Below, piece after piece: positions 57,537 through 64,000 of a DNA stretch of 64,000 bases. The notes below the pieces were generated by a model. It searched no databases. It was given only the letters and a program-made list of their open reading frames with translations, and was not told where the DNA came from. The stretch spans positions 122,001 to 186,000 of the forward strand of contig CAJNDS010001968.1 in NCBI GenBank assembly GCA_905221605.1, given 5' to 3'. Source of the DNA: Symbiodinium natans (Eukaryota > Sar > Dinophyceae > Suessiales > Symbiodiniaceae). How positions within the stretch are numbered: the first letter of the stretch is position 1; each line of letters begins with the position of its first letter. A program made the translations under genes and the position numbers.

Positions 57537-57680
57537 GTTTAGGGTTTAGGCTTTAGGGTTTAAGGGTTCAATATAACAACTTTCACCCTAGTTGGAAATT
57601 GGGGGGGGGTGCCATAATAAGGACTGTTGTGATTTTGGGATGTATATAGGCGACCCTGTTTAGGGGAAACGCCGGTTTAG

Positions 57681-57718
57681 TCTGGGGTCCGTACGGGCAC
57701 CTCAATCAATGGTGTCTT
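57681..57718 (+). CDS. 38-base exon with perfect donor
   Basis: GCCGGTTTAG acceptor (telomere-type) and GTGAGC donor; WGPYGHLNQWCL. Confidence 0.52.
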
Positions 57719-57975
57719 GTGAGCACTGCTAAGCCGTGAGACCCTTAAACCGTTTACGGTTTAGAGTAACCCATAGTTGGGGTCAAAACCCCTATGATAT
57801 GATAGTCCCTATGAAGGTATATGGACCATAAATCCCTAACCCTAAACCCTAAACCCTAAACCCTAAACCCTAAAGCCTCAGCCCCAATGCCACGCTGTAG
57901 GGTTTGGGGGTAAGCCCCCGAACCCGAATTCCCCCGGAAGCCCATCCTTGAGGTTGGAGGCCTAAAACCCTAATT

Positions 57976-58044
57976 GAGGGTTTAGGGTTTAGGGTTTAGG
58001 GTTTAGGGTTTAGGGTTTAGGGTTTAGGGTTTAGGGTTTAGGGC
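57976..58044. repeat. TTTAGGG array
   Basis: Nine or ten perfect units ending directly before the exon at 58058. Confidence 0.9.
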
Positions 58045-58057
58045 TACAAAACCCTAG

Positions 58058-58128
58058 AACTTGGCAAGGTTTCTGACGACCCCTCCGGCTACAAAGACAG
58101 AGCGCAAGGCTTTCGAGGAGGAGGACGG
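58058..58128 (+). CDS. Exon, charged, good donor
   Basis: AACCCTAG acceptor and GTAACC donor at 58129. LGKVSDDPSGYKDRAQGFRG then GGR. Confidence 0.55.
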
Positions 58129-58313
58129 GTAACCTGCAAGAGCCCTGGGAGCCTGAAATTTAGGGTTTAGGGTTTAGGGTTTAGGGTTTAGGGTTTAGGG
58201 TTTGGGGTAACCCTAAACCGAAAAAATTGCCGGGCATGGCTTAAAAGGGTTCTGAGCCATAAGGCCCTAAGCCCTGACTCCCCTAAGCCAGTCGGGACCT
58301 TTACAACAAAACC

Positions 58314-58426
58314 CTAAACTCTAAACCCTAAACCCTAAACCCTAAACCCTAAACCCTAAACCCTAAACCCTAAACCCTAAACCCTAAACCCTAAACCCTA
58401 AACCCTAAACCCTAAACCCCTAACTT
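58314..58426. repeat. CCCTAAA array
   Basis: Fifteen nearly perfect units. Confidence 0.92.
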
Positions 58427-58621
58427 AATAGGGTTTGTGGGTGAGAGTCCTGAATTGATAACGAGGGTTCCTGCAGGTCAAGGGCTAAGGTTTTGGGGTT
58501 TAGGGTTCACGGTTTAGGGTTTAGGGTTTGGGGTTTGGGTTTAGGGTTCAGGGGTTGGGGTTTATAGGGCTTGGGGTTTGGGGTTTAGGGGGTGACCTTA
58601 CTGGGAAGTTGCTCATCTAAC

Positions 58622-58687
58622 GGTTTCTTGCCGGGGGAGCCTGAGGTTGCACCCCTGGGTTTGCGGACCCTTTTGGCGGTCCCCTAA
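58622..58687 (+). CDS. Candidate exon
   Basis: GFLPGEPEVAPLGLRTLLAV then P and TAA. No clear acceptor. Confidence 0.38.
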   Translation, partial: GFLPGEPEVAPLGLRTLLAVP

Positions 58688-58849
58688 TTTAGGGTTTAGG
58701 GGTTTAGGGTTTAGGGTTTAGGGGTTTAGGGTTTAGGGTTTAGGGTTTAGGGTTCAGGGGTACTAGGGAATGTGGGGGGGGGGGGGGGAGGGGGGCATAC
58801 TGGGAGTATAGGAAGAGAACCCTTCAGGAAAGCCTCAACGCTGAACCCC

Positions 58850-58943
58850 ATGAGTGCAGCCGTGCCTTATTATCAAGTTTGTTTCTTCTTGGCATTTTGT
58901 GGACATGAGCTTCCTGCTGCCCAATCTTTGTTTGCACCTTGAA
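58850..58943 (+). CDS. Exon, hydrophobic, two frames
   Basis: After ATGAGTGCAG: PCLIIKFVSSWHFVDMSFLL then PNLCLHLE. From the ATG at 58850: MSAAVPYYQVCFFLAFCGHE then LPAAQSLFAP and TGA, which looks like a signal peptide. One is an internal membrane exon, the other a gene start; sequence alone does not decide. Confidence 0.48.
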
Positions 58944-59014
58944 TCTAACCCTAAACCCTAAACCCTAAACCCTAAACCCTAAACCCTAAACCCTAAACGT
59001 TGGGTCTTCGGGTT

Positions 59015-59103
59015 GGCGAGACCTTGAAAGCCCCGCAGAAAACAATTGTCAAGAAGCGGCAGCTCCTGCGCCACCGGCGAGGCGGCCGCCATCCTAGCTA
59101 AAC
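59015..59103 (+). CDS. Coding-like island, two frames
   Basis: GETLKAPQKTIVKKRQLLRH then RRGGRHPS and TAA, or WRDLESPAENNCQEAAAPAP then PARRPPS and TAG. GCCCCGCAG at 59039 may be an acceptor for the first. Confidence 0.4.
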
Positions 59104-59329
59104 CTCCCTACGGGTTTAGGGTTTAGGGTTTCGGGTTTGTGTCCAAATAAGTTTTGAGCATCGAAACTGTTGTGCGAAAGTTTTGAGCGAAACCTTTTTT
59201 GTATATTAGGTTTTACGGGTCGGCGTGGGGGGGGGGGGGTGGGTGAAGGGTGGTGCGGCGGAGGGGGGGGTGGGGGGGCGGATTGGGGGGGAGGAAGATT
59301 ATTGGATATATTAGGCCTAGATTTGTTGA

Positions 59330-59933
59330 ATGCCTTCGAGCAGAAGTCTGGAGGTTCAATTATTTGAAAAACAACGCATTGAAAGCGCGTGTCATGAGGA
59401 CAGCGATCTAGAGGCGTCGGGGTGGGCTGCGCGTGAGAGAGTCGGAGGCCTGCGATTTAGAAGCGGTGTTATTCATATCAGTGGAGAGTTGAGTGCCGCT
59501 GGCTCTGTCTTGTTCGCCACTGTTAGGTTAAGGCTCCGCAGTGTACTCTGGCTGACCTGGAGCTGGTTGCCCATATCGACGAGATCGAGGAGGTTCTGCA
59601 GCTGAACGACAGGGTCGAGGAGTGCAGGTGCCGCATGGCTGCGAAAAGTGATTTGGAGCCTTTTGAAGCTGCTGCCATGAGACTGGGGTGCCATCTAGAC
59701 TTGACAGTCAGGGCTGCTGGGGACTGTAACCCCATGGAACTCTTGTCCTTATGGACCTCATCCTGCAGAAAGGCCATAACAATGTTGGCAGGGTGGTGCC
59801 CTTGGTCAGGCCCAGCTCTGTGAGCCAGTGGGTGTTGGGGCCACTTCAAGACCTTGACCCTGAAGATGAGGAGGCAGAGGAGGCTGAGATGTTTGAGATG
59901 GCTGAGGAGGCACTGCCTCTGGCAAACCGGTGA
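59330..59933 (+). pseudogene. Gene-like block with apparent frameshift
   Basis: Part 1 (59330-59470) reads SLEVQLFEKQRIESACHEDS. After CTCCGCAG at 59541 part 2 reads CTLADLELVAHIDEIEEVLQ, LNDRVEECRCRMAAKSDLEP, FEAAAMRLGCHLDLTV. Near 59735-59750 the sense shifts by one frame to MDLILQKGHNNVGRVVPLVR, then PSSVSQWVLGPLQDLDPEDE and a Glu-rich tail with TGA at 59931. Even codon use, no telomere repeats, coiled-coil character. Either a degenerating gene copy, a tiny intron, or a sequence error. Product not recognised. Confidence 0.5.
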
Positions 59934-60169
59934 TGGACACAGCCTTTCATTTTTTGGACAAGTGCCCTTTGAGGGCAGAGGTTAGGGTTAGGGTTTAGGG
60001 CCTAGGTACATACCCCAGAAAACAGTTGCTAACTTTTTCGTGGCTTGAAATTAGGGTTTAGGGTTTAGGGTTTCAGGTGCTTGTGGTAAGGTTTTTGTTT
60101 TGGCCTGAGGGTCTAGGGTTTAGGGTTTAGCGTTTTCGGGGTTTAGGGTTTAGGGTTTATTAGGTGGTT

Positions 60170-60567
60170 CCCAAATACTATTCCCCTCGGACAAAGTACA
60201 CTTTTGGGAGTCTCTGAGAGCTGTTGCAGCCTTTGGGAGCTTCGATAATCCCAATTGAAATGCTCATAAATTCTGGGTTCTGCAATGATTCACGGAGTAT
60301 TTGGACACCTCAGAAATTATTTTCAATTATCTCCGAGATTTTCAATAGAATGTCTTATAGAATTTTGGTATATTTGTACATTTCAATAATATATCTAGAT
60401 TTATTTGAAGGCCAAAGTTCTAATGAATTTGGAATCAATTGAAAAAATGAGGTACGATAATTCCAAGTGAAATCCTCATAAAACTTGGACGTTTCAATGA
60501 TTCAAGGAATCTTTGGATTTCTCAGAAATTATTTTTCAAATTGCCTCGAGATATTCAATAGAATTAA
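60170..60567. repeat. AT-rich element with internal diverged duplication
   Basis: 60244-60356 and 60456-60567 are diverged direct copies sharing CGATAAT, GAAATGCTCATAAA, CAATGATTCA, CTCAGAAATTATTTT and ATATTCAATAGAAT-type words. No coding sense. Distinct in base composition from the rest. Confidence 0.7.
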
Positions 60568-60640
60568 TTCGTTTAAACTCTGCTTGTCAGCTGTTTAGAC
60601 AAATATCTTGGATTTTTTTGTTTAGTTTGTCTTGAGGGTT
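60565..60640. repeat. Second copy of the dispersed repeat at 925-1045
   Basis: Shares TTTAAACTCTG, TTGTCAGCTGTTTAGACAAA, ATATCTTGGA and TTTGTCTTGAGGGTTTAGGG with the left-end copy. Confidence 0.7.
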
Positions 60641-60656
60641 TAGGGCTAGGGTTTAG

Positions 60657-60771
60657 GGAAGGCTCTGTGCGGAATGCCGCGCTGCTCTGAGCGCCGGCCT
60701 GGCGAAAGCCACAGCTGCCGTCCGTGAGCGGGAACCCCTTAACGACATTACGCCACAACAACATTCTATAC
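60657..60771 (+). CDS. Exon, 38 codons
   Basis: Telomere-type TTTAG acceptor and GTAAAA donor at 60772. GRLCAECRAALSAGLAKATA then AVREREPLNDITPQQHSI. C-x2-C start, then a long helix. Confidence 0.55.
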
Positions 60772-60865
60772 GTAAAATTAGGGTTTAGGGTTTAGGGTTT
60801 AGGGTGCAGGGTTTAGGGTTTAGAGTTTAGAGCCCGTGGATATTGGTGTTTTTTGCGTTCTTTAG

Positions 60866-61003
60866 ATTTGTGTTTTGCTTCTTTGTGAGCGTGCTGCACC
60901 TCGGGCAAATGAAGGACGCTCGCTGTTTAGTTTATTCTGGCTAATTCTCCTCAGTCTCTATCTTGTTGCACGCCACCGAATGTGCACATATCCGTCTTGG
61001 TGA
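60866..61003 (+). CDS. Exon with membrane helix and stop
   Basis: GCGTTCTTTAG acceptor; 45 codons: ICVLLLCERAAPRANEGRSL, FSLFWLILLSLYLVARHRMC, TYPSW, then TGA at 61001. A helix close to the C-terminus. The frame to the right (60982-61164: VKYHVAHSQLMKDNYWD...) is open too. Confidence 0.52.
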   Translation: MCVLLLCERAAPRANEGRSLFSLFWLILLSLYLVARHRMCTYPSW

Positions 61004-61277
61004 AATACCACGTTGCCCATAGTCAGTTAATGAAGGACAACTATTGGGACACTTCTGCGCTCGGCGGCTTCTATTGTGTTTCCTCACACGTCTTGAGCGT
61101 GATCTCGGGCAGAAATTTGCGCTCAATAATTTACATGTATCTTGTATCGTTGCAGTGCAGATAGTTTCACGTAATTAAACATATACTGATTAACATATAC
61201 TGATTGACGTAAAGTGGTCCACTAGCACGCAATGGAAATAGTTTGGGGAATGTATTCGGCAAAGTTACTTATTTCAG

Positions 61278-61373
61278 AAGGATCGTGGAGTTTTAGCTCC
61301 TTTCGTACCAAATAGGATCCTAGTTGCTATCTTCAGTCTTCTGTTGAGCTGTAACGATGGATATATTCGGGGT
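61278..61373 (+). CDS. Exon with membrane helix
   Basis: TTACTTATTTCAG is an excellent acceptor; KDRGVLAPFVPNRILVAIFS then LLLSCNDGYIRG, donor GTAGTG at 61374. Confidence 0.58.
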
Positions 61374-61467
61374 GTAGTGTAGGGTTTAGGGTTTAGGGTT
61401 TAGGGTTTAGGGTTTAGGGATTAGGGTTTAGGGTTTAGGGTTTAGGGTTTAGGGTTTAGGCTCGTAG

Positions 61468-61530
61468 GGTTTGTGGGCCAGATTGGGGTCGAGGGGCCTC
61501 CAAGACCCAGAAGTTCATGCCTCTGCACAG
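61468..61530 (+). CDS. Exon, polar
   Basis: GGCTCGTAG acceptor and GTTTTAG donor at 61531; VCGPDWGRGASKTQKFMPLH. Confidence 0.5.
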
Positions 61531-61756
61531 GTTTTAGGGTTTGGGGTTTAGGGTTTAGGGTTTAGGGTTTTTGTTTCATGGGTTCTTTGGGGAACTACAG
61601 CAAATTAGACCCCTAGACTCATACACGCTTAAACCCTTAGACCCCTTGGAACCTAAAAGCCCTCAACCCCTCAACCCATGAAGCTCACACGCCCCAACAA
61701 GCTGCAACCCCTGCTCCGAAACCCTTGGCCCTGAACCCTAAACCCTAAACCCTAAG

Positions 61757-61812
61757 CCCGAAGCCCTAAGCCCTAAGCCCTAAGCCCTAAGCCCTAAGCC
61801 CTAAGCCCTAGA
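61757..61812. repeat. CCCTAAG variant array
   Basis: Seven CCCTAAG units, third array of this variant in the window. Confidence 0.85.
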
Positions 61813-61831
61813 CCCAGTTTCCACGGCGCAG

Positions 61832-61918
61832 GAGGACGACGGGACAGTTTGGGGCCTTCTCAGCACAGCAGGCACGTCCCTGAGACCTTGCCTCGACCTC
61901 CATTTTCCCTGGGGATTA
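61832..61918 (+). CDS. Exon, unknown protein
   Basis: CACGGCGCAG acceptor; EDDGTVWGLLSTAGTSLRPC then LDLHFPWGLY, ending in CCCTAAA. GTCCCT at 61876 is a possible earlier donor. Confidence 0.48.
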
Positions 61919-62027
61919 TACCCTAAACCCTAAACCTTAAACCCTGTAGTTCGGGGGTTAGAGACCACTAATTTTTAGGATTGGGGGTTTAGGGTTTCGG
62001 GCTTAGGGGTTCCCATTTCGATTTCAG

Positions 62028-62049
62028 ATCGGCTTGCGGGTTCGAAGTT
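62028..62049 (+). CDS. 22-base exon
   Basis: TTTCGATTTCAG acceptor and GTGAAC donor; IGLRVRS. Confidence 0.4.
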
Positions 62050-62194
62050 GTGAACAACGTACACTGAGTTTATATACAGGGGCTTAAGGGTTGTTTAGGG
62101 TTGCTCCACGTTCGACTATACGTGCAGTGCTCTATATTAGGGTCCCTTGTTGGGGGATCAATTTTTCAAAGGGTGCCGATGTATAGTGGGTACC

Positions 62195-62272
62195 CAACTC
62201 ATATATATATATATACATATACATATACATATACATGTACATGTACATGTACATGTACATATACATACCCCC
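62195..62272. repeat. TA / TACATG microsatellite
   Basis: (TA)n then ATACAT and TACATG hexamers. Confidence 0.9.
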
Positions 62273-62434
62273 AACCTTAAGCCGTAAAACCTAAACCCCG
62301 AACCCATTCAGCCCGGAAAGCCTCGAACCTGCAGGGGCGCTGCAGGAAGGACTTGAAAGCCTTTGGTTTAGGGTTTAGGTTTAGGGTTTTTGGTTCAGAG
62401 TTAAGGGTTAAGGGCTTAGGCTTCGCGATCGCAG

Positions 62435-62496
62435 GTGGCCTTTTTGCGAGCTTTGTGAACCACGAGTTCGGCGGCTGCTCGGCCAGAAGACTACGG
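62435..62496 (+). CDS. Exon, unknown protein
   Basis: GCGATCGCAG acceptor and GTCAGG donor; GLFASFVNHEFGGCSARRLR. Confidence 0.5.
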
Positions 62497-62726
62497 GTCA
62501 GGGTTTAGGCTTTAGGCTTTAGGGTAGCTAGGGTTTAGGGTTTCGGGTTAGAGTAGTTTATGGGGTTTAGGGTTGAGGGTTATAGGATTAGGATTTTCTT
62601 TTTTTTTTGTTTGTTTTCATTTTCTGGTTTTTTGGGGTTTAGGATTCAGGTTTTTGGGGTTTTGTTTGGGGGTGTTCCCTATACCCTCAATCCTAAACCC
62701 TAAACCCTAAACCCTAAACCCATCAG

Positions 62727-62816
62727 GTTACAGCAAGGACGCGTTCGTGGACGTCGTCCTCCGTGACGTCAACTTCGCTTCCGCTTCCCGGGATGTCCAT
62801 GCCACCTGGCGATGGG
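62727..62816 (+). CDS. Exon, 29 codons, clean coding
   Basis: ACCCATCAG acceptor and telomere-type GTTTAG donor. YSKDAFVDVVLRDVNFASAS then RDVHATWRW. GC-ending codons throughout; one of the clearest exons. Confidence 0.6.
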
Positions 62817-62939
62817 GTTTAGGGTTTAGAGTTTGGGGTTTAGGGTTTAGGGTTTGGGGTAAGGGGTATGGGGTTTGGGGGTATACGGTTTAGGGGGCCC
62901 CTGAACCCCGTAAACCCGAAACCCTACACAAGCAGCCAG

Positions 62940-62978
62940 CCCGTGCGAGGCAAACTGCACAGCACCATGTACGCCTAA
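62940..62978 (+). CDS. Terminal exon with stop
   Basis: AAGCAGCCAG acceptor; PVRGKLHSTMYA and TAA at 62976. Likely end of the gene running from about 60.6 kb. Confidence 0.5.
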   Translation, partial: PVRGKLHSTMYA

Positions 62979-63177
62979 CCTTAGTTCATCTTTACTTTAG
63001 CCTGAAGCCGCGCTTACCACATGTCCTGTCAGAAACGGTACCAATCTGGAACATCCTCTGGCATCCGAAGTCTTAAAGACTAAAGTCAGGACCTAGTTAG
63101 CAGTGGTAAAAGATTGGGTTCTAAGTTTAATTACTATGTGGTTATTGAGCACTCGAAACCCTCAACCGTAAACCGTA

Positions 63178-63298
63178 AACCCCAAACCCCAAACCCCAAA
63201 CCCCAAACCCCAAACCCCAAACCCCAAACCCCAAACCCCAAACCCCAAACCCCAAACCCCAAACCCCAAACCCCAAACCCCAAACCCCAAACCCCAAA
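63178..63298. repeat. CCCCAAA variant array
   Basis: Seventeen perfect CCCCAAA units in a row, then CCCTAAA. The open frame (TPNPKPQTPNPKP) is a repeat artefact. Confidence 0.95.
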
Positions 63299-63340
63299 CC
63301 CTAAACCCTAAACCCTAAACCCTAAACCCCACCCTCTCAG

Positions 63341-63427
63341 GATTTCATCACAAAGGCTGGCGGCGTTGTGGCATTCCTTCACGGGATGACTCGCTGCCCG
63401 GCTGGGGTGGAGGTGTTCGGGACTATG
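63341..63427 (+). CDS. Exon, 29 codons, clean coding
   Basis: CACCCTCTCAG acceptor and GTGCGG donor at 63428, phase 0: DFITKAGGVVAFLHGMTRCP then AGVEVFGTM. Probably belongs to a new gene continuing beyond the window. Confidence 0.6.
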
Positions 63428-63513
63428 GTGCGGTTTAGGGTTTGGGGTTTCGGGTTTCGGGGTTTTAGGGCGTTTAGGGCGTTTAGGGCAGTACCGGGTC
63501 TGGTTGTAGTGCT

Positions 63514-63724
63514 TACTTGGAGGTTCAAGGTACTTGGAAAACCATGATAAGTGTAGTTATAACCCAGATATCAGCCCCTTAAGTACCCCAATGCAGTTAT
63601 AAAATGGATTATAAGTACCTAAACCCTAAACCCTAAACCCCAAACCCTAAACCCTAAACCCCAAACCCTAAACCCTAAACCCTAAACCCTGTTATGTTTG
63701 GGAAGTACCCTGAACCTCCAAGTA
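63514..63724. mobile_element. Family-1 MITE split by a telomeric array
   Basis: Left TACTTGGAGGTTCAAGGTAC, core AGTTATAACCCAGAT, then a CCCTAAA/CCCCAAA array (about 63619-63691), then GTACCCTGAACCTCCAAGTA. The array sits inside an otherwise ordinary element. Confidence 0.8.
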
Positions 63725-63852
63725 GGGGCTCCCTGTTTGAGGATCCTGTGCACTCTAAGCAAGGCTTGCCCCACGCATGAAGACCCCTAGACCCGAAACC
63801 CTCAGTCCTAAACCCTAGTAGCCCTAAACCCTAAACCCTGAACCCTAAACCG

Positions 63853-63944
63853 CCTAGTAGCCCTAAACCCTAAACCCTAAACCCTAAACCCTAAACCCTA
63901 AACCCTAAACCCTAAACCCTAAACCCTAAACCCTAAACCCTAAA
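63853..63944. repeat. CCCTAAA array
   Basis: Thirteen perfect units before the last exon-like stretch. Confidence 0.93.
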
Positions 63945-63955
63945 CAAACCTTCAG

Positions 63956-64000
63956 AGTGTGTTCGCCCCGAGGCTTCTACGAGATCATCTCCACATGTTT
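63956..64000 (+). CDS. Candidate exon cut by the window end
   Basis: ACCTTCAG acceptor; after one base VCSPRGFYEIISTC. Other frames are open. Confidence 0.38.

Noticed and set aside
63114-63311. Frame with NPKPQTPNPKP repeats
   Set aside because: Translation of the CCCCAAA array; purely periodic.
1-64000. Window as a true chromosome end
   Set aside because: Arrays are short, interstitial, of both orientations and separated by unique sequence; no terminal array reaches either edge.

Overview
The window looks like nuclear DNA of a eukaryotic microbe, most likely an alga with plant-type telomeres (TTTAGGG). The 7-mer TTTAGGG/CCCTAAA, exact or degenerate, occurs in both orientations in almost every 500 bases of the 64 kb, yet the window is not a chromosome end: between the repeat blocks lie many unique islands of about 20-190 bases. 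There are no bacterial-style genes, operons, tRNA, rRNA or CRISPR arrays. TTTAGGG telomeres are established for dinoflagellates, chromerids and green plants/algae. Very short exons, long repeat-filled introns and coding evidence almost only on the + strand fit a dinoflagellate or chromerid best, but this is inference.

The main reading is that many islands are small exons. They tend to start after a pyrimidine-rich AG, end at GTAAGT, GTGAGT, GTAAGA, GTATAC or GTTTAG, and are open in at least one frame. The clearest case is a gene at about 14.4-22.8 kb that resembles a choline-transporter-like (SLC44/CTL) protein: an ATG exon, a first membrane helix after an R-E-C-H-D motif, D-Y-S-G-R-T-C-G, and C-I-S-E-C-P, in the order seen in that family, with five consecutive introns of compatible phase. 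Other well-supported exon clusters encode membrane-helix proteins of unknown function (30.8-35.3, 36.2-40.3, 41.5-46.6, 60.6-63.4 kb) and a receptor-like or cysteine-containing protein set (1.2-7.4 and 49.4-55.9 kb). Only a few coding stretches exceed 90 codons (49405-49686, 56280-56819), and one gene-like block at 59.3-59.9 kb carries an apparent frameshift.

Between exons lie (a) telomere-type arrays, several homogenised to private variants such as CCCTAAG, CCCCAAA, CCCTTAAA or GGTTTTAGGG; (b) at least six families of 90-210 base inverted-repeat elements (MITE-like), some with perfect 8-base target duplications and some split by telomeric arrays; and (c) microsatellites, long G/C runs, a 600-base purine tract, and a GC-rich island at 25.8-26.9 kb with a perfect 42-base palindrome.

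Limits: a 70-base stretch is open in some frame about two times in three by chance, so single exon calls are weak. Frames are given where splice sites and residue content agree, but several islands have two plausible frames and many neighbouring exons do not agree in phase, so full gene models cannot be built by eye. RNA reads or a protein search would decide.
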